Below are positions 28,340 to 36,613 of a stretch of 64,000 bases of DNA, in pieces. Both the position numbers and the translations under genes were made by a program. Source of the DNA: Salinarchaeum sp. IM2453 (GTDB lineage: Archaea > Halobacteriota > Halobacteria > Halobacteriales > Salinarchaeaceae); NCBI RefSeq assembly GCF_019693215.1, contig NZ_CP081183.1:2359226-2423225 (forward strand). The letters are read 5' to 3'. Position 1 is the first letter of the stretch; each line of letters begins with the position of its first letter. Under the pieces are notes generated by a model. It made no database searches, was not told the DNA's origin, and saw only the letters and a program-made list of their open reading frames with translations.

Positions 28340-28469
28340 GCTTTGAGTTAGCGGTACGGTGAGGCGCTGAGTCCTGTCCTCAGGATCAACCAGCGAAAGC
28401 GAGCAGAGCAAAATCATTCGTAGCGTATCGAGGCGAATGATACAGGACTTGACCCTGAGGCTGTTCAGA
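28340..28469. repeat. Palindromic IS605-type relic
   Basis: CCTGTCCTCAGGATCAACCA near 28,373 and GGACTTGACCCTGAGGCTG near 28,444 are inverted and related to the dispersed GGGTCAAGCCCCGAGG family. They flank GCGAATGATACAGG. No coding content. Confidence 0.45.
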
Positions 28470-29993
28470 TCAGCCATCTCGATCATGCAGCCACACTTTG
28501 ATTCCGACCATAGCAAAAATAAATACAAATAGAGCGGGAACTACGCCGCCGATCATATCTCCAGGTTCAATGTTGACCGTCTCTGGATATAGGATGGAGG
28601 CTACAAGGAGGATAGCCGGGCCACAGAAAAAGACCATCACTAATCCACCAGCAATAGCCATAGGAACGCGAGCAGAGCGAAGTTTAGTTGACGTGATGGG
28701 CAAAGAAAGTTCGCTAATGGTCTGATTAACCTTTGTCGTTGGACCAATGTGACGTTCTAGCTTATCTTCGTTCCATCCGTGTTTCATCCAGATTGTTTTT
28801 GTTCCAAGAATGCGATCAGAGAGACGATGTTGAATAATTCCAGTGTTCCTGTAGCCTGGTTTTGGCATTGACCACTGGTATTCTTCAAGTAGCTGATCAT
28901 ATCCAATGATTTTTCCGTCATACCGGTAGTATTCCATGTGGCCATATTGTAAATAATACTCAAGAGTGTCAATGCCAAGAATCAGCACAATACCAAGTAG
29001 CGCAACACTTGGAGCAATGATCCAACCCCAGTCACCAGTTGCTTCTGCAAAGAGGCCGCCGATGTAAAGAGATAGCACAAGTACCCAGGGCGCAATAAAC
29101 ACAAATTTCCATAACCCATAGAATAAACTCGACTTGGCTACGGTTCTCGGATTGATCTGTACGCATCCATCTGGGTCTATATCAGGAACTGAAATCTCAG
29201 GCAGAGTTCGGCCTTCACGCGTTGGTCCTGCGAGCCAGTTTGTTACTCGACTCGTTGTAACGCCGCGGTCGCTAGCAAATGCTGACCAGTCGATCAAGAT
29301 TTTCCCTACAACGAGCGGAAGAAGTCCAACAGTTGCCTGATCAAGTTCTATTAAGTTACCAGCAAATGTATTGACTAATTCTCCAAGCACCTCGCTGATT
29401 GGAAGCCCAATAAAAAGTAAGAATACAAGAAAGAAACCTTGGCGAAACGGCGTGTTCACCACGGCTCGTGGAGTAACCTGCTTATATCGCTCTTGCTGAA
29501 TATAGTTTCTGTACACTTCCATTAGCTGACCGGCAAACAGGGTAATCGCACTGAGTACAACAATCGGCTCAATGCGAATCTCTGCTAAAATATCAGCAAA
29601 TAGAGAAACAATGAAGATGAATCCATATACGGTTCCGCCGAACACCAGCTGCTTTGCAAATCCAATATTTCGAGGATAAACAGGTGGAAGCCACGGGACA
29701 ACTTCTATACTTCCACGCTTCGCTTTAATCTGATCGCCTACCAACATCCCTTTGTCATCTTGACCTTCTCCAGGCGCATTGTCAGCCGACTCGTCCTCTA
29801 ACTTTGGTGGACGTGCAGCGAATAGTGCCTTTCCAGCAGCAAGAAATATCATCAAGCCAAGCTCAAGTACATATAATCCAACAACCATTGCTGCATCCCA
29901 GCTAAAGGCAAGAACACCAAACAGCGGCAAAAGATTTGCCAGAAGAATCGGCGTAAATCCACTTTTTATTCCTTTATTCGACATAAGCGACAT
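28470..29993 (-). CDS. Large haloarchaeal membrane protein (DUF6498-like)
   Basis: About 508 residues with some ten membrane helices in two blocks separated by hydrophilic segments. The N-terminal block (GFTPILLANLLPLFGVLAFS, then DAAMVVGLYVLELGLMIFLA) is typical of proteins annotated as DUF6498-containing in haloarchaea. The function is unknown; no catalytic motif was found. Starts at 29,993, 29,984 (both ATG) or 30,065 are possible; the later ones are preferred because conserved sequence begins there. The final residues run into the dispersed-repeat region. Confidence 0.7.
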   Translation of the reverse strand: MSLMSNKGIKSGFTPILLANLLPLFGVLAFSWDAAMVVGLYVLELGLMIFLAAGKALFAARPPKLEDESADNAPGEGQDDKGMLVGDQIKAKRGSIEVVPWLPPVYPRNIGFAKQLVFGGTVYGFIFIVSLFADILAEIRIEPIVVLSAITLFAGQLMEVYRNYIQQERYKQVTPRAVVNTPFRQGFFLVFLLFIGLPISEVLGELVNTFAGNLIELDQATVGLLPLVVGKILIDWSAFASDRGVTTSRVTNWLAGPTREGRTLPEISVPDIDPDGCVQINPRTVAKSSLFYGLWKFVFIAPWVLVLSLYIGGLFAEATGDWGWIIAPSVALLGIVLILGIDTLEYYLQYGHMEYYRYDGKIIGYDQLLEEYQWSMPKPGYRNTGIIQHRLSDRILGTKTIWMKHGWNEDKLERHIGPTTKVNQTISELSLPITSTKLRSARVPMAIAGGLVMVFFCGPAILLVASILYPETVNIEPGDMIGGVVPALFVFIFAMVGIKVWLHDRDG

Positions 29994-30065
29994 AACTATC
30001 GTTGGCGTCTGTATGACCATCGGGTCATTATAACCATCTATATTTGATTCCGTCGGTAAGAACAA

Positions 30066-30411
30066 TCAATTTTGTAGCCTTCCCTTAAGTACCAATTTCT
30101 AACATATAGGATTTATCAGAGCTTGTGCTTTGAGAGGTGTGGATCAAATCCTCTCTCATGTAGCTGTAGTATAAGTGCGTCGGAGTCAAGCCCCGAGGCT
30201 TGTCAGCGGACTCCTGTTCCCCCCGTGTATCACGGGAGGCTCTGGTTTGACCAGTCACGTTCACTGTCCTTGACTTGAGAGTCAGTCGACCGATGACTTA
30301 TCTCCCCTGAGGTCAAGTTTCGAGGCATCTTCTTCTCCCCCCTGTAAAATTGCTTTGTAGTGAACAATTTATGTTCTAATGAATAGTAGTTAACCTAATC
30401 AGAATCCCACC
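30066..30411. repeat. Gap with several IS605-type relic motifs
   Basis: Motifs GGAGTCAAGCCCCGAGGCTT (30,182-30,201) and CTGAGGTCAAGTTTCGAGGC (30,308-30,327) are in the same orientation. A hairpin CCCGTG-TAT-CACGGG lies at 30,222-30,236. No gene seen. Confidence 0.5.
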
Positions 30412-30981
30412 GTGAGTTCAGTTATCTATACCGCACTTGCATTGTTCCTTATAACTCATATCGACACATTTGCTGTGTTGACAGCATTTTGTGCCGACGA
30501 CGATTATCGCAGATTTGAAATTATTATCGGGCATTATACTGGATTTCTGATCGGCTTATTTCTCGCAATAGGGAGTGCAGTGCTTGCTGCAGAGTTTCTA
30601 CAGGAATGGACATTCCTACTTGGACTTCTTCCGTTTGCAATGGGTATCTGGGGATTAATCCATTATCGATCGACACCAGATATAGAGCCCCCAATTGTTA
30701 GATCGTCTAGAGGGAGGATTGTAGCCGTTACAGCCGCCGGTATTGGACTTAGCGGCGAAAATATTGCTGTGTTTGTTCCGTTTTTTGTAGAACTCACGCC
30801 AACTGAACTTGGAGTTATTGCTATGACGTATACTGTTGCTGCCGGAGGTATCTATCTTGCTGCAGAAATTCTTGGGCATCGAGTCGCCTCTGCTGGAACG
30901 CCACAGTGGGTTGATCGGTGGTTAGTGCCGTCTATCCTGACTGTGGTGGGACTATACGTCCTGGCTTCTGGTATCATATGA
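30412..30981 (+). CDS. CadD-type cadmium-resistance/heavy-metal transporter family protein
   Basis: 189 residues, GTG start at 30,412, about six helices. The family pattern is clear: an N-terminal FLITHIDTFAVLTAFCADDD segment, HYTGFLIGLF, and LSGENIAVFVPFF in the second half. The CadD family gives cadmium resistance in Gram-positive bacteria; in archaea the substrate is unproven. No metal regulator lies beside it. It is convergent with the duplicated membrane protein at 31,020. Confidence 0.78.
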   Translation: MSSVIYTALALFLITHIDTFAVLTAFCADDDYRRFEIIIGHYTGFLIGLFLAIGSAVLAAEFLQEWTFLLGLLPFAMGIWGLIHYRSTPDIEPPIVRSSRGRIVAVTAAGIGLSGENIAVFVPFFVELTPTELGVIAMTYTVAAGGIYLAAEILGHRVASAGTPQWVDRWLVPSILTVVGLYVLASGII

Positions 30982-31019
30982 TGACCGAATGATATGCATC
31001 GAGTGATAACCAAGTCGGG

Positions 31020-32030
31020 CTAAGTGATGTTTTGCTCAGGAAACTGGGTCAGCTGGTTGATATCAATCTTTCCAGTTACAGCAAGAAACCCATGTACGGC
31101 AAGAACCGAACCAAATGCAATTGTTCCAAGCTTTCCACCAGAACCTCCAATATACGGAAGAGAGTATACAAAGAAAAGCCCAACAATAGCGCCTACGGGG
31201 ATAAGCCAATACAAGGCTGGTAGCCGTGCTGAATCAGACATCCCAGCAAAAGAGGCTGCAAAAACACTAGCCGCCATCATCTCTCCTGTTGATGGATATA
31301 AAATCGGTAGTAATACACCTCCGGCGAGACCGACAATTCCAGAAGCGAACACCGCGTCAGCCACGGTATAATCGTGGATAGCAAAGGTTACTACCGCTCC
31401 AATTATCGAGTAGATTACGATCAGAATGACGATTGTTGATGTTGGAACGTGAACGGACTGAAACGTCCCATCGCTAAGAACGACAGTAAGTGTTGTTCCG
31501 ACAAACGCAATTGTCCCAAGCTTTCCACCAACTCCTTGGAATACTGGCTGGGAGACAGCATAGACAATGCTCGCAAACCCTCCAGCGAATAGTGCGTGCC
31601 AGTAGGTCGGGATCAATTCCGGTGCAGTCATACCAACAAAGGCACCACAGTATGCCGGAACAGCAACTGATGAAAAGAAGATAGCAGCAATAATTCCTAC
31701 AATACTTGCAGAAACAACCGTTGGGACTCCCAATTCGACAGTAAGACCAAGTGTAATGATAGTTCCGACGATAACCGCAGCCGTTGCATTTCGAAGATCA
31801 CGGTAGTCAAGAAAGAGGGGGGCATCTGCACTAGTTATAACCATCCATTCAAGCTTAGCACTCAAAGCAACTCCAAGCATAGAAGACAAGAAAAGAATAA
31901 CAACTGCATATAGGTACTTATCAAGGGCCACATCAATGCTAAACACAAGTAACACAATTACCGGCAACAGAAGTAAAGCTCCCCCACTAAATGCCAGTAT
32001 GTAAAATGAGTCGTCAGGAACACTAATCAC
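31020..32030 (-). CDS. Polytopic membrane protein with internal duplication
   Basis: About 336 residues from GTG at 32,030; a TTG at 32,057 would add nine. Roughly ten to eleven membrane helices. Counted from the longer start, the nonapeptide GGKLGTIAF occurs twice, at 177-185 and 307-315, exactly 130 residues apart. The region before each copy also aligns: PAYCGAFVGMTAPELIPTYW with FAASFAGMSDSARLPALYWL. It is thus a duplicated-fold membrane protein, perhaps a channel or transporter; I recognise no named family. There are no partner genes on its strand. Confidence 0.7.
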   Translation of the reverse strand: MISVPDDSFYILAFSGGALLLLPVIVLLVFSIDVALDKYLYAVVILFLSSMLGVALSAKLEWMVITSADAPLFLDYRDLRNATAAVIVGTIITLGLTVELGVPTVVSASIVGIIAAIFFSSVAVPAYCGAFVGMTAPELIPTYWHALFAGGFASIVYAVSQPVFQGVGGKLGTIAFVGTTLTVVLSDGTFQSVHVPTSTIVILIVIYSIIGAVVTFAIHDYTVADAVFASGIVGLAGGVLLPILYPSTGEMMAASVFAASFAGMSDSARLPALYWLIPVGAIVGLFFVYSLPYIGGSGGKLGTIAFGSVLAVHGFLAVTGKIDINQLTQFPEQNIT

Positions 32031-32139
32031 AATTCTGTATATGTTAATATTGAACAAAGAAATTGCGGTGCTATGAACAAAGAAATGTTATTTTTGAGTT
32101 GAAAATCGTTGTCCATAGGCTTAGTCAGCCTCATTTCAA

Positions 32140-32335
32140 TGAATCTTAAACAGGGAGGTAGTCATCCACAGAGAAAGTAGCCCGAGTGTCTTGGAGGATC
32201 TGGATGTGACACCGAGATACTTCACTGACTCCCCTCCACTAACTGGGATCGTGGGGGCAGTCGACTTGATAATCGCTAAGGAGACGGCATGCAAGCGGGC
32301 CAGTGACGGGTATCAGAACCTGTCACTAATACAAT
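32140..32335. repeat. IS605-type relic in long gap
   Basis: Contains GACACCGAGATACTTCACTG (about 32,207-32,226), a diverged copy of the CCGAGGTACTTCACAG element at 3,550 and 3,670. CTCCCCTCCACTAACTGGGA and GGGGGCAGTCGACTTG follow, which resemble 30,210-30,265. No gene in 32,058-32,440. Confidence 0.5.
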
Positions 32336-32419
32336 TAAATATATAATATAAATACCTATCAGCCAATTGTAACTATTTTCGAATTGCCACAGTATTTGCG
32401 TTAATAATAAACATATAAA

Positions 32420-32451
32420 CCATTATAATAATGGAAAAATATAATTTCCAT
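32420..32451. promoter_or_regulatory. Two overlapping inverted repeats upstream of a small membrane ORF
   Basis: CCATTA-TAA-TAATGG (32,420-32,434) overlaps ATGGAAA-(7)-TTTCCAT (32,431-32,451). Both arms are perfect. They lie in a very AT-rich tract 45-75 bases before the ATG at 32,495 and could be an operator. Confidence 0.4.
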
Positions 32452-32494
32452 GGAAATAATACTGAGAAATTACAGGCGCACAAGCACTACTCTC

Positions 32495-32641
32495 ATGTCC
32501 TTCATTAGAATACCACCGAAAGTAACTGTACTCGCATTGCTCTTTGGAATTATTGCCTTCTTTATACTATTGAGCACAATTACATTTCTCATTGAAAGGC
32601 TAGAATCCGTGTTCCTAGAAACAATTGCTGGTGAATTATAA
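32495..32641 (+). CDS. Possible single-helix small membrane protein
   Basis: 48 residues from ATG 32,495: a short basic N-terminus (SFIRIPPKV), one strong transmembrane helix (TVLALLFGIIAFFILLSTI) and an amphipathic acidic tail ending ETIAGEL. Composition is that of a real mini membrane protein, and it sits alone with a structured AT-rich upstream region. No homologue is known to me. An alternative in-frame ATG at 32,450 exists. Confidence 0.4.
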   Translation: MSFIRIPPKVTVLALLFGIIAFFILLSTITFLIERLESVFLETIAGEL

Positions 32642-32760
32642 ACCGTTTCCAGAACAATCTCCAGAGCGTTTTGTCTTTACCACACATATCTAACAAACGT
32701 ATATTTTATCAGTAAATTTCATTATACATATTTGGCAAATAAAACAAATACCGGGAAAGC

Positions 32761-32768
32761 TTTTTATA
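32761..32768 (+). promoter_or_regulatory. TATA box of threonine aldolase
   Basis: TTTTTATA centred about 24 bases before the ATG at 32,788, the spacing of a leaderless archaeal promoter. No ribosome-binding site is seen between them. Confidence 0.6.
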
Positions 32769-32787
32769 CGGATATCTAATTTAATGT

Positions 32788-33819
32788 ATGGTAGACCTGC
32801 GAAGTGACACGGTCACGACGCCAAGTGAGCAGATGCGAGAAACGGCTCGATCTGCTCCAGTTGGCGATGATGTGTACAAAGAAGATCCGACTGTTGAAAA
32901 ACTGGAGTCACGTCTTGCGACGCGACTTGGGTTTGAGGCTGGGCTATTTGTCCCATCAGGAACGATGGGGAACCAAATTGCAGTTCGGACGCACACTGAC
33001 CGTGGGCAGGAAGTGATTCTTGACGACAAATGTCACATATATGAGTGGGAGGTAGGTGGACTAGCCCAGCTTTCAGAGGTTCAACCTCGTCCAATCGATA
33101 GCCATGAACGGGGTATTCCAGCACCAGAGCAAATTACAGAAGCGTATCAAGAAGAAAGTCTACACAAACCAGGTACCGGACTCCTCAGCTTAGAGAACAC
33201 ACACAACAGCCGGGGTGGGATTGCTATCTCACCAGATCGCATTAATGCTGCCGCGGAGACGGCGCACGACTTAGGGATTCCAGTGCATTTAGATGGTGCT
33301 CGGATATTCAATGCAGCAGTTGCCCAAAACATACCAGCAAGCAAGCTTACTGCTAAGGTTGATTCAGCATCTGTTTGTCTGTCAAAAGGGCTAGGTGCCC
33401 CAGTTGGATCGGTCCTTGTTGGGAATACAGAATTCATTGAAGCAGCACGCAGACATAGAAAGCTTCTCGGAGGGGGCATGCGGCAAGCTGGTATCATCGC
33501 TGGGCCAGCATTGATAGCACTTGAGAATATTGATCGGTTGCACGAAGATCACAAAAATGCAACCCATCTTGCAGAAGCACTTGCAGAAGTTCCAGAGCTT
33601 GATGTCACATACCCTGAAACAAACATTGTTCTTGTGGATACGACAGACACGGGGATGACCGCTGCTGAGTTTCTTGAACTATGTGATGATGAGGGTGTGT
33701 TGGGGACCGAGTACGGAACGTATACGGCTCGATTCTGCACACATCTTGATATTGATAGATCAGATATTGAGACTGCAATTAACCGTATTTCCTCCTTATT
33801 TGTCTCTACAGCAGTATAG
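32788..33819 (+). CDS. ltaE: Low-specificity L-threonine aldolase (beta-eliminating-lyase family)
   Basis: 343 residues. Cleaves L-threonine or L-allo-threonine to glycine and acetaldehyde using PLP. Family marks are the N-terminal VDLRSDTVTTPSEQMRE, the glycine loop VPSGTMGNQ (55-63), Asp169 in HLDGARIFNAA and the PLP lysine Lys200 in VCLSKGLGAPVGS. Length is normal for the family (330-350). The gene stands alone with its own leaderless promoter. Gene identity is firm at family level; stereospecificity cannot be read. Confidence 0.9.
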   Translation: MVDLRSDTVTTPSEQMRETARSAPVGDDVYKEDPTVEKLESRLATRLGFEAGLFVPSGTMGNQIAVRTHTDRGQEVILDDKCHIYEWEVGGLAQLSEVQPRPIDSHERGIPAPEQITEAYQEESLHKPGTGLLSLENTHNSRGGIAISPDRINAAAETAHDLGIPVHLDGARIFNAAVAQNIPASKLTAKVDSASVCLSKGLGAPVGSVLVGNTEFIEAARRHRKLLGGGMRQAGIIAGPALIALENIDRLHEDHKNATHLAEALAEVPELDVTYPETNIVLVDTTDTGMTAAEFLELCDDEGVLGTEYGTYTARFCTHLDIDRSDIETAINRISSLFVSTAV

Positions 33820-33956
33820 GCTCGAGGTTAACAACTGATTATTACACTTTGGTTAAGTTTCCTAAATATTTGATAGATCACCAAGATTTAGTCGTACAGT
33901 ACTTAGGATAAGCGATTAGCATTTGAGATCAGAACTTGCTTTTAAGAGTAGTTTCC

Positions 33957-33964
33957 TTCTCGAC
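33957..33964. repeat. 8-bp target-site duplication, left copy
   Basis: TTCTCGAC immediately before the left inverted repeat of the IS6-type element. The identical octamer follows the right end at 34,728-34,735. Confidence 0.9.
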
Positions 33965-34727
33965 GGCACTGCTAGATTGACCCTCGCTGTTTGAGTGCTT
34001 CAACTGGCGGTTGATTGTCGAGTGCTTGGTGGCTGCGATGGTGATTATAGTAGGCAGTGTAGGCAGTCAGCCAGCGCTCGGCGCTGGCTTGACTGCCGTT
34101 CCACGTTTCGTGAAAGCGTTTGATTCGCATCGTATAGGTCTGAAAGAGTTTTTCGACCATGTTGCGGTCAGTATAGTTGAGCTCACCACTCAGATCAGTC
34201 CGAGCAAGCGCGGTGAGGTAGCCCATGCCATCGACGAGAAACTCCGCGTCGGAGACACGGTGTTTCTCTTTCAGTTCGTCTAAAAACTGTTCAGCAGGAT
34301 CACGGCCTCTGTGCCACGAAAGTTGTGCGTGGAGCACGACTTTCGTATCTACATCGATTGCAGCGTAGAGCCACGCTTTCTGTTCATTTTCAAGCTGAAT
34401 TTGCTTTTCATCGACAGCGATACGATCTGGTTCAGCGGTGAAGTCCTGATCGTAGTACTCGGCGTAGGCTTGGTACCAGTGATGGATCGTGGCTCGGCGT
34501 CGTTCGACGCCGAACCACTCACAGAGATCTCGACACTCGGCTAACGAGGCGGCTCCGGCGTGAGCAGCACACGTCAGCCTGATCAACCAGGCTGGCGTGC
34601 GCGTCCGATCACTATCCAAAAACTCCACATCCGAAGAATCCGTTATGTCTAGTTGGAGTTCTTCGAAGAGCATTTTCCCACTTCCCTCGAAGAACTCCTT
34701 TCATTTCAATCTCAATCTAGCAGTGCC
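33965..34727. mobile_element. Complete IS6-family insertion sequence (ISH14-like)
   Basis: A 763-bp element bounded by perfect 16-bp terminal inverted repeats: GGCACTGCTAGATTGA at 33,965-33,980 and its reverse complement at 34,712-34,727. It is flanked by the direct repeat TTCTCGAC on both sides, the 8-bp duplication expected for IS6 transposition. It encodes one transposase on the minus strand. The uninterrupted target sequence can be rebuilt by joining 33,964 to 34,736. Perfect ends and duplication indicate a recent insertion. Confidence 0.93.
33972..34673 (-). CDS. IS6-family DDE transposase
   Basis: 233 residues, full length for haloarchaeal IS6 transposases. An N-terminal helix-turn-helix region (residues 40-70, GVERRRATIHHWYQAY) precedes the DDE domain: Asp88 (IAVDEKQIQ), Asp148 (FLVDGMGYL) and Glu174 (MVEKLFQTY), followed by HRSHQALDNQPPVEAL near the C-terminus. 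All three catalytic residues are present, so the enzyme is probably functional. The stop codon lies inside the left inverted repeat. Confidence 0.93.
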   Translation of the reverse strand: MLFEELQLDITDSSDVEFLDSDRTRTPAWLIRLTCAAHAGAASLAECRDLCEWFGVERRRATIHHWYQAYAEYYDQDFTAEPDRIAVDEKQIQLENEQKAWLYAAIDVDTKVVLHAQLSWHRGRDPAEQFLDELKEKHRVSDAEFLVDGMGYLTALARTDLSGELNYTDRNMVEKLFQTYTMRIKRFHETWNGSQASAERWLTAYTAYYNHHRSHQALDNQPPVEALKQRGSI

Positions 34728-34735
34728 TTCTCGAC
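34712..34735. repeat. Right inverted repeat and right target duplication of the IS6 element
   Basis: TCAATCTAGCAGTGCC (34,712-34,727) pairs with the left repeat; TTCTCGAC follows at 34,728-34,735. Confidence 0.9.
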
Positions 34736-34860
34736 AATTTTATCAGTATTTTAACTCATTGTGGGTGTTCGGGCAATTCCCTCTAGAAGCCCCAATGCCA
34801 ATGGGGGCAAATATAGTTTAGCCAGAGTGTTTACAGAGATAGCGGATACACTATTGTATA

Positions 34861-35030
34861 TGAGTCGACATACCGTCACCCACGAAGCAGGAGCAATTTA
34901 TGAATTTGCACCTGACATGGACCCAATCGCCGCCGTCAAACCAGGAACTTCAATCACTATCGAGACCCGAGACAGTCTTCGGCGAGGTACAGACAGACTC
35001 AGACCTTATTGAAACAATCCCAGATGAATT
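34861..35030 (+). pseudogene. Acetamidase/formamidase, 5' fragment (frameshifted)
   Basis: The ATG at 34,861 opens a sequence of acetamidase/formamidase type: RHTVTHEAGAIYEFAPDMDP and TSITIETRDS. At about 34,976 an extra base shifts the frame. Removing one C of CAGTCTTCGG restores DS-FGEVQTDSDLIETIPDE, the expected continuation, while the actual frame stops at once. The restored frame runs directly into the end of the TnpB element at 35,031. The matching 3' fragment is on the other side of the element (36,614-36,967). Confidence 0.8.
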
Positions 35031-35040
35031 GACCTCCTCC

Positions 35041-35066
35041 CACGACTGAAGCCGTGGGATTCCTCC
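35041..35066. repeat. Right-end hairpin of the second TnpB element
   Basis: CCCACGAC-TGAA-GCCGTGGG with one mismatch, directly downstream of the tnpB stop on the minus strand. This is the likely 3' portion of the element's omega RNA. The same sequence, decayed, occurs at 8,037 and 9,147. Confidence 0.7.
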
Positions 35067-35088
35067 GTGGGTAATCCAACCAGATCGA

Positions 35089-36489
35089 TTACCCCGGCTG
35101 TGAACGTGCGGGTTTGCTGACGCTGGGTTGGTCGAATGAACGCGACTGTTCCTCAACATCGGCGGGTCTCCAGTCGTGTTCGTTCCACTGCCAGTACGCC
35201 CCCTCGTGGGGTGCGTCCCTGCCGCGTTCAGCAGACAGGGCAGCGGGCCGGGCCATCGGCCCCACTTCTTGCTGCAAGATGTTCCACGCTCCTGCCACGT
35301 CACTGTGAGCGTTTAGCTCGCAGTCTTGACACCGAAACGAATCGCCTCTCCGAGTGACATCACTACTCCCACACTCGGGACACTCGCTACTCGAATTGAC
35401 TTCGCTCACTTCCCGGAGTGTGATACCAACATCGCCGAGTGTCAATTCTATCCGCTCCAAGAGCTGTCGGTGTGACCAGAAAGCGTGGTTCTTTTCGTTC
35501 ACCTCAGCACTCCAGTACGTGTCCAGCACATCGGTCAACTCACCAACGTACACCGTGTCAACGTTGCGTTCAAGCAGCCACTCTGTGGCGTGTTTCACCG
35601 CCGCATCACGACTATGATCGCGTTTGCGTGATCGAGCGTCGTAGAGTCGCTTGATACGATTGCTCGTGTATTCATCTTCTGGGAGTTCCGACTGGAGTGT
35701 GGCGATTCGCTCGGAATAGCTCTGGAATCGGTCAAACTCTGGACGAGCGTGGTAGACCGCTGTCTCACCACGCTCGGTGACAACAGCCAATGTATTGTTT
35801 GCACCTACGTCGATTGCGGCTGCCTGCGTCGTGTTCTCTGTGTCGAGTGTGTGAGTGAAGGCATCCTCTCGCTGTTCTCTGAGTGTGTCTGGGTGAATGC
35901 GGACAGGATGCTGGACACGAAGCTGGTCAGCGTGCTCCTCGTAGATGAGTTCCAATCGGCTATCGTCACCATCCCACTGTGGGTTGCCGTTGACTTCGAG
36001 TGTGATACGCTCGTTGTGCTCGAAGTCGTAGCGGTCTTCGAGAACGTCACCGACACCAAATTCAAGCGTACTCCGGTCTTCGTCCCAGTCGAACGTGTAG
36101 AGGTCGTTTCGGACGAGGCCGTGCAACTCGTAGCCTTCTTTTCGGTTCCCCCAGTAGCCCGGTGGTGAGGGTTTCTCGGTCACTGCGGTGTTGGAGTCGT
36201 CGTGATACTGGTCGAGCAACCGGAAGTGACTGCGCCATGCTTCGCTATTCTTGCGAGCAATCTGCTGGCAGGTTGCCTTCCCAAGTATGGGGGCATACTC
36301 GTCGTAGAGGTCGGTGTACTCGGCGTTCCACACGTCACCATCGTCGCTGAAGTATTGGTGTCGGCGTCGGTAGGTGATCTGATTCCAGAGTGGGGGTTGG
36401 GCGGCCAGCCAGTCAAACAAACACTGCCGATACCTGTCGCTGGTTGCATTAGCGGTGTAGGTATTGGTTCGCTGTGGCCGGTCGCTCAA
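35089..36489 (-). CDS. tnpB: TnpB RNA-guided nuclease (IS1341 type), full length
   Basis: 466 residues. The N-terminal helical region includes RYRQCLFDWLAAQPPLWNQI. RuvC-I is AIDVGANNTLAV with Asp227, RuvC-II YVGELTDVL with Glu317, zinc finger Cys370/Cys373/Cys387/Cys390, and RuvC-III HSDVAGAWNI with Asp397. All catalytic residues are intact. TnpB proteins cleave DNA using a guide RNA made from the element's right end and help retain the element. The long tail after residue 410 is variable. It interrupts an acetamidase gene, and no TnpA partner exists here, so mobility would require TnpA in trans. Confidence 0.92.
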   Translation of the reverse strand: MSDRPQRTNTYTANATSDRYRQCLFDWLAAQPPLWNQITYRRRHQYFSDDGDVWNAEYTDLYDEYAPILGKATCQQIARKNSEAWRSHFRLLDQYHDDSNTAVTEKPSPPGYWGNRKEGYELHGLVRNDLYTFDWDEDRSTLEFGVGDVLEDRYDFEHNERITLEVNGNPQWDGDDSRLELIYEEHADQLRVQHPVRIHPDTLREQREDAFTHTLDTENTTQAAAIDVGANNTLAVVTERGETAVYHARPEFDRFQSYSERIATLQSELPEDEYTSNRIKRLYDARSRKRDHSRDAAVKHATEWLLERNVDTVYVGELTDVLDTYWSAEVNEKNHAFWSHRQLLERIELTLGDVGITLREVSEVNSSSECPECGSSDVTRRGDSFRCQDCELNAHSDVAGAWNILQQEVGPMARPAALSAERGRDAPHEGAYWQWNEHDWRPADVEEQSRSFDQPSVSKPARSQPG

Positions 36490-36613
36490 ACAGTTCGTTA
36501 TGTGATAGATTATCGTAAACGTTGGGATTACAACCAGCCTATGTCAGGTGGTTTGTGGCATATTATGTCGGCTTCATCCCACGGCTAAAGCCGATGGGCT
36601 TTCGCCTTGCTAA

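Larger units (their letters stand above)
35031..36613 (-). mobile_element. IS1341-type TnpB-only element inside acetamidase gene
   Basis: On the minus strand the left end lies near 36,613 and the right end near 35,031. The left subterminal hairpin is CCCACGGCT (36,578-36,586) with AGCCGATGGG (36,589-36,598). The right end holds TTGACCTCCTCCCACGACTG followed by AAGCCGTGGG. No TnpA gene is present. Boundaries are inferred from where acetamidase-like sequence stops and resumes, so they are accurate to a few bases only. The element is GC-richer than its surroundings. Confidence 0.75.
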
